Positions 49,621 through 58,278 of a stretch of 64,000 nucleotides of DNA are shown here, piece by piece; position 1 is the first letter of the stretch; each line of letters begins with the position of its first letter. This DNA is from CAZYJR01 sp964647905 (GTDB taxonomy: Bacteria; Desulfobacterota; DSM-4660; Desulfatiglandales; HGW-15), in assembly GCA_964647905.1 (NCBI GenBank), contig CAZYJR010000004.1, positions 112,194 to 176,193 on the forward strand, given 5' to 3'. A model generated the notes under the pieces. The model saw only the letters and a program-made list of their open reading frames with translations, did not search any database and had not been told where the DNA came from. The position numbers and the translations under genes are program-made.

Positions 49621-50100
49621 ATGGCAGTGAAGGGCCGGCAGGGAGGTTTCACACTCATAGAGACGATCACGGTGCTGGTGATCCTGGGCCTCTTGGGGGT
49701 ATTGGGCTCCATGGCCGCGGTCAATGCGGTCCGGGGATACAAGTGGGCCGAGGACAACGCCCACCTGGCTCAGAAGGCCCAGGTAGCCCTGACCCGCATT
49801 GCGGTCGAGCTGGCCTACGCAACGGACGTATCGGTCCACGGCAATGGAAGGCGGATCAACTACGACGCCGAATACCCGGACGGGACCGCATCCTCCAATA
49901 ACAATGTCGGCAGGCAGGGCAATCAATCGGTCGTCAGGCTGGCCTTGAACGGTCCCCTGGCCCAGGGGCGCATCCTGATCGACGGGGTCGCCGGGTTCAC
50001 CGCGTCACTGGAAAGCAGCGGGCTGCTGGCGATAGAGCTTCAAGTAACGGGAGCCAATGAGGCGGAACAGACCTTCAGGACGTCAATCGCCCTTCGTTGA
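49621..50100 (+). CDS. Minor pseudopilin (MshO-like)
   Basis: The 159-residue product starts at ATG 49621 after GGGGGAG. Motif G-FTLIETITVLVILGLLGVLGSMAAVNAV, then AQVALTRIAVELAYATDVSV, the pattern of GspJ/MshO-type minor pilins. It overlaps the next gene. Confidence 0.8.
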   Translation: MAVKGRQGGFTLIETITVLVILGLLGVLGSMAAVNAVRGYKWAEDNAHLAQKAQVALTRIAVELAYATDVSVHGNGRRINYDAEYPDGTASSNNNVGRQGNQSVVRLALNGPLAQGRILIDGVAGFTASLESSGLLAIELQVTGANEAEQTFRTSIALR

Positions 50101-51058
50101 ATTCAAACGGGCCTTCATGGGTGGGAGATCCGCGGCCGGGTGTGACCAGCAGGGTGCCGTGCTCCTGTACCTGGTCTTCATGATCCTTCTGGCGGCGGCC
50201 CTGGGTGCGGGCATAGTGTCCCTCACCACCACTTCAACCCTGACCGAGCTCACCTACAACACCTCCGAGCGGGCCAGGCACCTGGCACAGTCGGGCCTGG
50301 ACTATGCCGAGAGCGCCCTCAAGGCCGAGGATCAGGACCTGCGCGATGATTTCCGTGACGGCTTGGAGGATAAGACCTTCACCTTGGAGGACGGGGAGTT
50401 CATCCTTACGGTGACCCCGGTGGAGGATCAACCCGGCTGGTACGATATCGATTCCACCGGGAAGGCCGAGGTTGGTACGCCGGACGAGGCCTCCTTCCGG
50501 GCGGCCGAGAGGGTCTTCGTCTCAGGGGCGGTGGAAGAATCGGAGATCGATTTCAGTGAGTTCGGTATACGCACTCGCGGGCAGGGCGGGATCGTGGAGC
50601 ATGAAGACTCGCCCGAAGAAGGCTATACCTATCACAGCAGCGACAAGCAGCTGGTCCTCTACGATGAGGAGGGGAATCCCCTGATAACTATAACTCCCGC
50701 CACGGGGCAAATGACATACCATGAAGAGGCGGGTTCCCTGGGTACTACGCCTGCAGGACCCCAGCACAAGGGCCTGATAAACACGGGCCACAGCCTAGAG
50801 CTCATCTTTCCTGGAGAACCGGCTTATACCGAGCTCACCATCGGTTTCCGGCGGTTCGATCAAGGCGACCAGGCTGAAGTTCAGCTCGCCGCGGGTGATG
50901 CGAATGCGGGCCCGCCTCATACCGTCTCCTACGGAGACCTGGACGGCTCCTCTGTCACCATCACATCCGAACAGCCCTTTGACCGCTTCACCGTCACCGC
51001 CCTCACCGGCACCTTCGGCATCACCGGGTCTTATGTTTCGTCACCCATTCACGAATAA
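50057..51058 (+). CDS. Minor pilin/GspK- or MshP-like protein, 3' end altered by an insert
   Basis: The 333-residue frame starts at ATG 50057 (GGGAG upstream; ATG 50117 possible). The N-terminal QQGAVLLYLVFMILLAAALGAGIVSL with no classic GFTLIE is like MshP/PilX/GspK. The region after residue 180 is rich in Gly and Thr and looks extracellular. The last residues overlap an AT-rich minus-strand gene by 38 bases, and the frame ends at once; the natural C-terminus and any MshQ gene have probably been cut off near 51030. Confidence 0.7.
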   Translation: MRRNRPSGRQSPFVEFKRAFMGGRSAAGCDQQGAVLLYLVFMILLAAALGAGIVSLTTTSTLTELTYNTSERARHLAQSGLDYAESALKAEDQDLRDDFRDGLEDKTFTLEDGEFILTVTPVEDQPGWYDIDSTGKAEVGTPDEASFRAAERVFVSGAVEESEIDFSEFGIRTRGQGGIVEHEDSPEEGYTYHSSDKQLVLYDEEGNPLITITPATGQMTYHEEAGSLGTTPAGPQHKGLINTGHSLELIFPGEPAYTELTIGFRRFDQGDQAEVQLAAGDANAGPPHTVSYGDLDGSSVTITSEQPFDRFTVTALTGTFGITGSYVSSPIHE

Positions 51059-51644
51059 AGTCAATGTACTCGGGAACCGGCATCATGTTGAGATCTTCAT
51101 CGGTAAAGCCTTCCGCCCGCCTGGCATCATAAAAATCCGATGCGAAATCGGTAAACTTGTACCAAATGCCCGTCGGGCTTTCCATGCCTCTAACTCCGAC
51201 GGTTTCTACAAACCAGTTGCGGACCGATTTGACAACTTCATCAGGTTCGTTAGAGTGGCTTTTAATGTCTACTCCTGAGAGATCTGATAGTGCCTTCATG
51301 AATTCGTAGCGCTTTTTTTCCAATATAAGGCACTGCTTACTGCTCAGAGGTGAAAAGCTGAAAAGGCGGGCTCCATAATCTATCCCTAGCTCGAATGGCA
51401 TGTTCATCCGATAGAATTCTCCAACCTTTTTAGCTCTTAAACGAGAAAGGTCATGAATGCTGTACTTTGAATTGCGTATCAGCTCCACGATTTTGTCTAT
51501 CCGATTCTCTCCTGAATCGGAGCGTTCAGAGGCGATTCTTGGGGTGAAACCTAGATACACGACTGTGAAAAGTAGGGGGCGTAGAAGAGGATAATACTCT
51601 TCGTCAAACGGGCAGTTTACAAACACATTGGAATCGAACGCCAC
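51021..51644 (-). CDS. TIR-like/nucleoside-deoxyribosyltransferase-like protein (putative defence effector)
   Basis: The 207-residue product (GTG start) opens with NVFVNCPFDEEYYPLLRPLLFTVVYLGFTPRI, then IVELIRNSKYSIHDLSRL and NMPFELGIDYGARLF. This is the pattern of TIR-like or NDT-like domains seen in STALD-type NADase proteins, with a conserved Glu in MPFELG as the probable catalytic residue. AT-rich and unrelated to pili. Family assignment is by pattern only. Confidence 0.55.
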   Translation of the reverse strand: MAFDSNVFVNCPFDEEYYPLLRPLLFTVVYLGFTPRIASERSDSGENRIDKIVELIRNSKYSIHDLSRLRAKKVGEFYRMNMPFELGIDYGARLFSFSPLSSKQCLILEKKRYEFMKALSDLSGVDIKSHSNEPDEVVKSVRNWFVETVGVRGMESPTGIWYKFTDFASDFYDARRAEGFTDEDLNMMPVPEYIDFIREWVTKHKTR

Positions 51645-51684
51645 GCGATTACCAAGTAAAGCCTGATCAGTAATAATATGCTGC

Positions 51685-51897
51685 CTACATATCGCTCACA
51701 CTATATGTTTTGTGTTCGATAGTCCCGTCTCGTTTATGAACCACAAACTCAGAGCCTTGTTTCTTGCTGACTTTTTGAGCCCAGGAAACGGCATCCTTTT
51801 TTTTGGCAAAATGTTTTGAGGCCTTTATTGAGCCCCCCTTCTTCACATTCCATCCTCCGTTAGGAGCGGGGACCACGTGGTGTGATTGCCTCGCCAT
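51685..51897 (-). CDS. DUF2188 protein
   Basis: The 70-residue product starts at ATG 51897 after AGGAGG. HHVVPAPNGGWNVKKGGSIKASKHFAKKKDAVSWAQKVSKKQGSEFVVHKRDG is the DUF2188 signature, a small basic protein found in mobile DNA. Upstream of the TIR-like gene on the same strand. Function unknown. Confidence 0.85.
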   Translation of the reverse strand: MARQSHHVVPAPNGGWNVKKGGSIKASKHFAKKKDAVSWAQKVSKKQGSEFVVHKRDGTIEHKTYSVSDM

Positions 51898-51983
51898 GAT
51901 TGCCTCCTGTGAAGGGCCGACGGTCGCAGAAACTTTCTGACATTGTATTATGTGGCCTTCTTGGTGTGTTGTCAAGGGCATAA

Positions 51984-52047
51984 CCGGGGTCGTGTCTTAA
52001 TTATTAATTATTGCTCGCAATAATTAATAATTAAGACACGACCCCGG
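51984..52047. repeat. 64-bp perfect palindrome, left copy
   Basis: Arms of 31 bases around a 2-base loop (TC). Same sequence as 61839-61900 except for the loop. GC-rich ends, AT-rich core with TTAATTATTAATTA. Hairpins of this form resemble the elements mobilised by REP-associated tyrosine transposases, though no transposase is present. Confidence 0.95.
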
Positions 52048-52091
52048 CCTCGAACTTGGGGGTTGACAGGGGCGCGCCTGGCGGGTTAGAG

Positions 52092-52163
52092 TTTACGCAC
52101 TAGGAAAATCCTTTTCGCTATGCGTAAAGCGATACCTTGAATTTTCGCGATCGGCGGTATCGC
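52092..52163 (+). promoter_or_regulatory. Tandem inverted repeats ahead of the IclR gene (candidate operators)
   Basis: TTTACGCA (52092-52099) pairs with TGCGTAAA (52121-52128); GCGATACC (52129-52136) pairs with GGTATCGC (52156-52163), which touches the start codon. Binding or hairpin formation at the second would block translation of the regulator. Confidence 0.4.
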
Positions 52164-52955
52164 ATGAATGCTCCCAGGGAAGGCAAGAGCCCTTACTTCA
52201 TGAAGTCCCTTGCCACGGGGCTGAAGGTGCTGGAGGTCATGGCCGAGGCGGGCCGGCCCCTGGTCTTGACCGAGATAGCGAGGACCACCGGGCTCAACAA
52301 CGCCACCACCACCAGGGTGTGCCAGACCCTCTCCTCCCTAGGCTTTGTCCGCCGGGACGCCAAGCGGCGTTATCACTTGACTCCCAAGGTCCTCCTCCTG
52401 GGTTATGCGGCGGTCTCCCGCCTGGGCTGGCTGGGCGCGGCCCAGCACTACATGGAGGCGCTCTTCGAAGAGGTCAGGGAGACGGTCAACCTCTCCGTGC
52501 TGGAAGGCCGGGAGATCCTCTATATCCGCCGCCTGAACACCGGGAACATACTGCCCTACGATCTCCAGATCGGCTCCAAGCTCCCGCTTCACTGCACCTC
52601 CATGGGAAAGGCCCTGATAGCGTTCCAGCCGGAAGAGCGCGCCCGGGAGATCCTGGAGTCGTTGGAGTTCAGGCCCATGACCCATCAGACCATTACAAGC
52701 TTGGAAGAGTACCTGACCGAGCTGGAGACGGTGAGGAGGAAGGGCTATGCGATCAACAACGAGGAGCTCTCAGTGGGGCTCCGCTCTGTGGCAGCCCCCA
52801 TCCTCGACCGCGAAGGCCGGTCCATGGCCGCGGTCAATATCGCCGTACCCACCAAGCGTTACAGCCGCGGCGAGCTGGAAGACCAACTGGCCCCGAAGGT
52901 GGTCGGGGCCGCGCAGGATATAAGCGAGGCGGTGCTGGCGATGAGCCCGGATTAG
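52164..52955 (+). CDS. IclR-family transcriptional regulator
   Basis: The 263-residue product starts at ATG 52164. The winged helix (residues about 12-70, TEIARTTGLNNATTTRVCQTLSSLGFV) and effector domain (VNLSVLEGREILYIRRL, then HCTSMGKALIAF, then GYAINNEELSVGLRSVAAPI) are complete. It probably controls the divergent-free operon that follows immediately (13 bases before BKACE). Confidence 0.9.
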   Translation: MNAPREGKSPYFMKSLATGLKVLEVMAEAGRPLVLTEIARTTGLNNATTTRVCQTLSSLGFVRRDAKRRYHLTPKVLLLGYAAVSRLGWLGAAQHYMEALFEEVRETVNLSVLEGREILYIRRLNTGNILPYDLQIGSKLPLHCTSMGKALIAFQPEERAREILESLEFRPMTHQTITSLEEYLTELETVRRKGYAINNEELSVGLRSVAAPILDREGRSMAAVNIAVPTKRYSRGELEDQLAPKVVGAAQDISEAVLAMSPD

Positions 52956-52968
52956 AGGAAGGCTAGGC

Positions 52969-53793
52969 ATGGAAAAGCTCATAATCACTGTGGCCCCAAC
53001 GGGCTCCATACCCAGGAAGGAAAAGACGCCCCACGTGCCGGTGACTCCGGAAGAGATAGTGGAAGACGCGCTGAGGTGCGAGGACAAGGGCGCGTGCATA
53101 CTGCATATCCACGTGCGCAATCCTGATGAGAGCCCCTCGGACGACCCGGAGCTCTTCGCCGAGGTGGTGGAAAGGCTCAAGGGCCGGACCGACATGATCC
53201 TCCAGATATCCACCGGCGGGCGGGCCGGATCCGACCTGGACAGCCGCCGGAGACGCTTGAGGGTTCGGACCGAGATGGCGTCTCTTACCACGGGCTCGGT
53301 CAACTTCCCCAACTCGGCCTATATCAATCCTCCGGACCTGGTGGAGGGGCTGGCCGGGGAGATGAAAGAGTTGGGGATCAAGCCGGAGATGGAGATTTTC
53401 GATGCGAGCATGGTCTCCAATGCTCTCGCCCTGGAGAAGAAGGGACTGGCCCGTGCGCCGCTTCACTTCAACTTCGTCCTGGGCTTGAAGGGGGCGCTCC
53501 CGGCGGGCATCGATAACCTGGTCTACCTGCGCTCGCTCCTGCCGCCCGGGAGCTCCTGGACGGTCTCAGGGATCGGGCCTGCGCAGCTCGGCATGGGCGT
53601 CCACGCCCTTCTCATGGGAGGACACGTGAGGGTGGGCATGGAGGACAACATATACTTCCGCAAGGGGGAGCTCGCCACCAACGAGATGCTGGTGGGCCGC
53701 ATGGCTGAACTGAGCCGGGAGCTGGGAAGGGACTTGGCCACCCCGGCCGAGGCCCGGGAGATACTGAACCTGATTCGAGGGGCGGGGACTTGA
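52969..53793 (+). CDS. Beta-keto acid cleavage enzyme (BKACE, DUF849)
   Basis: The 274-residue product has the zinc motif HIHVRN, the early ITVAPTG strand, the substrate Glu/Ser regions (TTGSVNFPN) and the C-terminal GGHVRVGMEDN. BKACE enzymes condense a beta-keto acid with acetyl-CoA to give acetoacetate and an acyl-CoA; 3-keto-5-aminohexanoate cleavage in lysine fermentation is the best-known case. Its stop overlaps the TTG start of the aminotransferase. The exact keto acid is unknown. Confidence 0.9.
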   Translation: MEKLIITVAPTGSIPRKEKTPHVPVTPEEIVEDALRCEDKGACILHIHVRNPDESPSDDPELFAEVVERLKGRTDMILQISTGGRAGSDLDSRRRRLRVRTEMASLTTGSVNFPNSAYINPPDLVEGLAGEMKELGIKPEMEIFDASMVSNALALEKKGLARAPLHFNFVLGLKGALPAGIDNLVYLRSLLPPGSSWTVSGIGPAQLGMGVHALLMGGHVRVGMEDNIYFRKGELATNEMLVGRMAELSRELGRDLATPAEAREILNLIRGAGT

Positions 53794-55121
53794 ACTCCGA
53801 CATCACCCAGGGACATGTATTCCCCCGGAAACTCCAGGGGGAGCTCCCAAGGGCCGTCAGGGCCGAGGGCGCCTGGATCGAGGATGAGCAGGGCAGGCGG
53901 CGTCTGGATGCGAGCGGCGGGGCGATCGTAGTCAATGTGGGCCACGGCCGCGAGGAGATCGCCCGCGCGGTAAAGGACCAGGTTAGGGCCTGCTACTACG
54001 CCCATCCCAAGATGTTCACCACGCAGCCGGTAGAGGAGCTGGCAGCCCGCCTGGCGGCCCATACCCCGGAGGGCCTGGATCGCTTCTACTTTCTTACCAG
54101 CGGCTCCGAAGGCGTGGAGGCCGCGGTCAAGCTGGCAAGGCAGATCCATCTGGCCGAGGGCCGCCCCGAGAAATTTCGCCTTATATCCAGATGGCGCTCC
54201 TATCACGGCCTATCCCTGGGAGCACTCGGAGGAACGGGCAGGACCGCCTTCAGGACCGCGTTCGCCCCGATGCTGGCCGATGCTGCCCACATACCTCCCC
54301 CCTACTGCCTGCGCTGCTCCTATGGGCTCACCCACCCCCAGTGCGGTCTCCGCTGCGCCCTGGCCCTGGAAGAGGTGATCGTCAATCTGGGCCCTGAGAC
54401 GGTCTCCGCATTCCTGGCCGAGACCATAAGCGGGGCGACTCTGGCCGCCGCCGCACCCCCGCCGGGCTACTGGGAGCTTGTCCACCGGATCTGCAACCGC
54501 CATGGCGTGCTGGTCATCCACGACGAGGTCATGGTGGGTATGGGCCGGACCGGCCGGTGGTTCGGGGTCTCTCACTACGATGTGCTGCCGGACATAATGG
54601 TCCTGGGAAAGGGTTTGAGCGGAGGGAGCCTGCCCTTGTCCGCGGTATGCGTCCGGGAGGAGCACTTTCAGAGGGTCGCCGCTTCCGGAGGGTTCGTGCA
54701 TGGGGGCACCTTCAGCCACCACCCGGTGGGAGCGGCGGCCGGGCTGGCCGTGGTGGATATCCTGGAGCGGGAAGGGCTGGTGGAGCGCTCGGCCGAGGTC
54801 GGGGCCCGGCTGGGGGATATGGTGAAGTCAAGGCTCGGGGACCACCCCCGTGTGGGCGACATCCGGGGCCTGGGCATGCTCTGGGGGATCGAGCTGGTCG
54901 CCGAGCGGGATACCATGACCCCGTATCCCAGGGAGGAGCAGGTGACAGAGCGCCTGTGGCAGCATCTTTTCGACAATGGAGTCATCGTCTACACGTCCAC
55001 CGGGCTGGCCGGTCGGGACGGGGACGCATTGGTCATTGGCCCGCCTTTTATCATTACCGAAGCCGAAGTCGGGCTTCTGGTGGACCAATTGGATCAGGCC
55101 TTGAGAGAGGTCTTGGGCTGA
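53790..55121 (+). CDS. Class III (omega) aminotransferase, PLP-dependent
   Basis: The 443-residue product, with TTG start overlapping the BKACE stop, has fold type I features: TSGSEGVEAAVKLAR, the PLP-ring Asp in VLVIHDEVMVGMGRTG, and the catalytic Lys in IMVLGKGLSGG. The family acts on amines far from the carboxylate, such as beta-alanine, beta-amino acids or GABA. Coupled to BKACE it would produce the beta-keto acid the next enzyme cleaves. An unusual PYCLRCSYG and CGLRCAL pair of cysteines (about residues 172-192) could bind metal or form a disulfide. Confidence 0.88.
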   Translation: MNSDITQGHVFPRKLQGELPRAVRAEGAWIEDEQGRRRLDASGGAIVVNVGHGREEIARAVKDQVRACYYAHPKMFTTQPVEELAARLAAHTPEGLDRFYFLTSGSEGVEAAVKLARQIHLAEGRPEKFRLISRWRSYHGLSLGALGGTGRTAFRTAFAPMLADAAHIPPPYCLRCSYGLTHPQCGLRCALALEEVIVNLGPETVSAFLAETISGATLAAAAPPPGYWELVHRICNRHGVLVIHDEVMVGMGRTGRWFGVSHYDVLPDIMVLGKGLSGGSLPLSAVCVREEHFQRVAASGGFVHGGTFSHHPVGAAAGLAVVDILEREGLVERSAEVGARLGDMVKSRLGDHPRVGDIRGLGMLWGIELVAERDTMTPYPREEQVTERLWQHLFDNGVIVYTSTGLAGRDGDALVIGPPFIITEAEVGLLVDQLDQALREVLG

Positions 55122-55147
55122 ACCCGAAACAAAAGGAGGGAGATTCC

Positions 55148-56341
55148 ATGAAGAAGATCCTCGGGTTATGGAAGGGTATGGTTCCGGCCGCAGTGATTAG
55201 CATGGTGATGGGAACCGCGGTCTATGCGGAGGATACCATCAAGGTCGGAGTGGTGGGGCCGCGTACCGGTGCGGCCGCCGCTACAGGGAAGGCCTTTGAG
55301 GAGGGCATCGAGCTCGCTCTCGACCGGATCAACGGAGCAGGTGGAGTACTGGGCAAGGAGATGGAGGTTGTTTTCGAGGACACTGCCGGTGATCCGGCCA
55401 AGGCGGCCTCAGGGCTGGAGAAGCTGATCACCAAGGACAAGGTGGTGATGGCCGCGGGGGAGAGCCACTCGTCGGCCGCCCTGGCGGAGATCGACGTGGC
55501 CAACCGCTACCGGGTGCCTCTGATCATCGCCGAGGCGTGGCACGACGACATAACGGGCAAGGGCTACAAGTACGTCTTCCGCGCGGGCCCCGCCAACAGC
55601 GGAGTGGTGAACGAGAACATAGTCGAGTTCATCAAGGACTACGGCTTCAAGAAGGTGGCGATCGTGGCGGAGAACACGGACTGGGGGCTGGGCATCAAGG
55701 AGCTGGCCGAGGCCGGTCTGGACAAGGCCGGGATCCCCTACATGACCGTGGTGACCGAGAGAAAGGCGCAGGACCATTACACGGAGCTCAACAAGATTGT
55801 GAACTTCCAGCCCGACCTGCTCCTGGCCTTTGTTTACGGCTTCGGAGTCCACTACCTGATAGCCCAGGCCAACGAGGTGGGACTGGTCCCGGGAAAGGCG
55901 CTCCTCTTGGAAGGGGCGGGTCCCCCGAGCCTGTGGCCGGAGTTCTGGCAGACCGTGGGGGATGCGGGGAACCATGAGTTGTTCGTATCCCGCATGCACC
56001 AGGACGTCCGGTTCACCGAGGTATCCGAAGAGTACCAGGAGGCCTACCGGGAGAAGTTCGGCAAAGACCCCAGCGACTACAAGTCCCGCTCCATCTTTGA
56101 CGTGCTCTTGATCGCTGCGGACGCCATCAACCGGGCCGGGAGCACGGACGCGGACAAGCTGGTAGAGGCCCTCGAGAAGACCAAGCTCACCGTGGGAAGC
56201 GGAGAGGTGGAGTTCGGCACCGAACCGGGCTCATACGCATATCACCAGTGGCAGCCTCCAATGCTGATCATCCAGTGGCAGGACCGCGAGCAGGTGGTGG
56301 TCTATCCCAAGAGGGTGGCGACAGGCGAACTGAAGCGCTGA
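55148..56341 (+). CDS. ABC transporter substrate-binding protein (branched-chain amino acid type)
   Basis: The 397-residue product starts at ATG 55148 after AAAGGAGG. A signal peptide to about residue 27 (AVYA-ED) precedes a type-1 periplasmic fold (IKVGVVGPRTGAAAATGKAFEEGIELALDRI). It feeds the LivHMGF importer that follows. The ligand is probably the amine substrate of the aminotransferase. Confidence 0.9.
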   Translation: MKKILGLWKGMVPAAVISMVMGTAVYAEDTIKVGVVGPRTGAAAATGKAFEEGIELALDRINGAGGVLGKEMEVVFEDTAGDPAKAASGLEKLITKDKVVMAAGESHSSAALAEIDVANRYRVPLIIAEAWHDDITGKGYKYVFRAGPANSGVVNENIVEFIKDYGFKKVAIVAENTDWGLGIKELAEAGLDKAGIPYMTVVTERKAQDHYTELNKIVNFQPDLLLAFVYGFGVHYLIAQANEVGLVPGKALLLEGAGPPSLWPEFWQTVGDAGNHELFVSRMHQDVRFTEVSEEYQEAYREKFGKDPSDYKSRSIFDVLLIAADAINRAGSTDADKLVEALEKTKLTVGSGEVEFGTEPGSYAYHQWQPPMLIIQWQDREQVVVYPKRVATGELKR

Positions 56342-56412
56342 TCATCCGCGGGCCGCCTCTCTGGGGCGGCCCGCGCGATACAACCTCGAGACAGTCAAGG
56401 AGGGTCCCCGGA

Positions 56413-57276
56413 ATGAGCGATCTCACCATGTATCTGACCAACGGGCTGGTCATGGGGATCATCTACGCCCTGTCCGCCCTGGGGGTCTCCCTGGTCGTGG
56501 GCATCATGAACGTGATCAACTTCGCCCACGGGGAGCTCTATGTCCTGGGGGGATACTTCAGCGCTCTTTTCTCGGTGGCCCTGGGGGTCCCTCCGCTGGT
56601 GGCCATACCCCTGGCGGTTGCCGGGGTGTTCCTCTTCGCCCTGGTGGTGGAATGGGCCTTCATCCGCCATACCTACGGAAACGAGATGAAGTCCCTGATC
56701 ATCACCTTCATCCTGTCCATCGTGCTCCAGAACGCATACCTCCTGGTCTTCGGACCCTATCCCATGAAGCCGCCCAACTGGGTGAAGGGCGCGACCCACG
56801 TATTCGGGATGTTCTTCTACAGCAACCAGCGCCTGGTGAGCATGCTGGCCGCGGTGGGGATAATCGCGGGCTTTTTCCTGCTCCTCCACAAGACATGGTT
56901 CGGCCGGGTGATGCGCGCGGTGAGCATGGACAGGGAGGTGGCCTCCATGATGGGGATCAATCCCACCAGGGTCAACCAGGTGAGCTTCGGCGTGGGGTGC
57001 GCGCTCGCCGCAATGGCCGGGGTGATCCTGACCCCGATCTTTCCGGTCACCCCCACGGTCAGCGTGGGGGTGAGCCTGACCGCCTTCGTGGTGGTGGTCC
57101 TCGGGGGCATGGGCTCGTTCGTGGGGTGCGTGGCCGGAGGTCTCATCCTGGGCATAGTGGAAAACCTGGGCGCGGCCTACATAGCGAGCGACTACAAGCA
57201 CGTCTTCGGCTTCATCATCCTCATAGCGGTCCTCTTGCTGAGACCGGTGGGGCTCTTCGGCCAAAAACGATTATGA
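56413..57276 (+). CDS. livH: Branched-chain-type ABC permease LivH (second system)
   Basis: The 287-residue product starts at ATG 56413 after GGAGGG. Hydrophobic throughout, with the loop KTWFGRVMRAVSMDREVASMMGI that contacts the ATPases. Distinct from the livH at 6115-6987, so the two systems are not recent duplicates. Confidence 0.9.
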   Translation: MSDLTMYLTNGLVMGIIYALSALGVSLVVGIMNVINFAHGELYVLGGYFSALFSVALGVPPLVAIPLAVAGVFLFALVVEWAFIRHTYGNEMKSLIITFILSIVLQNAYLLVFGPYPMKPPNWVKGATHVFGMFFYSNQRLVSMLAAVGIIAGFFLLLHKTWFGRVMRAVSMDREVASMMGINPTRVNQVSFGVGCALAAMAGVILTPIFPVTPTVSVGVSLTAFVVVVLGGMGSFVGCVAGGLILGIVENLGAAYIASDYKHVFGFIILIAVLLLRPVGLFGQKRL

Positions 57277-57294
57277 AATCATAAGAGAGCTCTC

Positions 57295-58278
57295 ATGCAC
57301 ATGGAACAGGGAACCCGGCAATGGCTGGGATGGGATCAAAAGAGATGGCTGTGGGCGCTGGCCGCGGTGGCGGCCTACGGGCTGCTGCCGTTGATACTGG
57401 ACCAGTACTGGCTCCATGTCTCCATCATGATCCTCTTCTACGTAATTATGGCCTCGAGCTGGAACCTCCTGGCCGGATTCACCGGGCAGATCTCGCTGGC
57501 ACACGCGGCATTCGCCGGAGTGGGGGCGTACACCTCGGGGATCCTGGCGGCCAAGTACGGAGTGCCCCCGCTCCTCGGGCTGCCCCTGGGAGTGATCCTG
57601 GCCGGTCTCCTCGGCCTGGGCCTGGGGCTCCTTTGCATACGCATGGGCGGGATCTACCTGACCCTGACCACACTGGCCTTCTCAGAGATCATCCGCATCA
57701 TAATCAACAACGAGTATGAGATCACCAGGGGGACAATGGGCCTTAAGGTCCCGGTGCTCTTCGGGACATACAGCAAGGTGACCAGCTTCTACGTGATGAT
57801 GGCCGCCGCCCTCCTGGTGCTCCTGGTCATCCGGAAGATCCTCCACTCGGATCTCGGCATGTCCTTCAGGGCGGTCCAAAACGACGAGACCGCGGCGGCC
57901 TCTGTGGGCCTATCGGTCTTCAGGATACGGATCACCGCGTTCGTGGTGACCGCGGCCATGGCCGGGATGGCCGGATCCCTGTGCGGCCATTATCTCCTCT
58001 TGATTACGCCGCACATCCCATCTCTGGACATGATGTTCCTGGTCCTGGCCATGGCGGTCATAGGAGGCCTGGGGACCTTTGTGGGGCCGATCCTTGGGGC
58101 GGTCTTCCTGGAGACACTGGCCGAGCAGATCCGGGTGTGGGGCGAGTTCCACGTCCTGATCTACGGATTGATCGCCTTGGCGGTGGTGCGCTTCGCCCCC
58201 TTGGGCGTGGTCGGCAGCCTGAATGAACGCCTGAGCCCGGGGAAAGGGCCCCGGGTGGTGAAGGAGGGCGCATCATGA
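57295..58278 (+). CDS. livM: Branched-chain-type ABC permease LivM (second system)
   Basis: The 327-residue product has about ten hydrophobic helices and the motif SDLGMSFRAVQNDETAAASVGL characteristic of LivM. It overlaps livG by four bases (ATGA). Confidence 0.9.
   Translation: MHMEQGTRQWLGWDQKRWLWALAAVAAYGLLPLILDQYWLHVSIMILFYVIMASSWNLLAGFTGQISLAHAAFAGVGAYTSGILAAKYGVPPLLGLPLGVILAGLLGLGLGLLCIRMGGIYLTLTTLAFSEIIRIIINNEYEITRGTMGLKVPVLFGTYSKVTSFYVMMAAALLVLLVIRKILHSDLGMSFRAVQNDETAAASVGLSVFRIRITAFVVTAAMAGMAGSLCGHYLLLITPHIPSLDMMFLVLAMAVIGGLGTFVGPILGAVFLETLAEQIRVWGEFHVLIYGLIALAVVRFAPLGVVGSLNERLSPGKGPRVVKEGAS

Noticed and set aside
51984..52047. Simple transcription terminator
   Set aside because: Arms of 31 bp, an exact second copy 10 kb away and no T tract at the end point to a repeat element; terminator use is possible but secondary.
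54557..55147. Long N-terminal extension of the second substrate-binding protein
   Set aside because: It overlaps the aminotransferase in another frame; a signal peptide and AAAGGAGG place the start at 55148.
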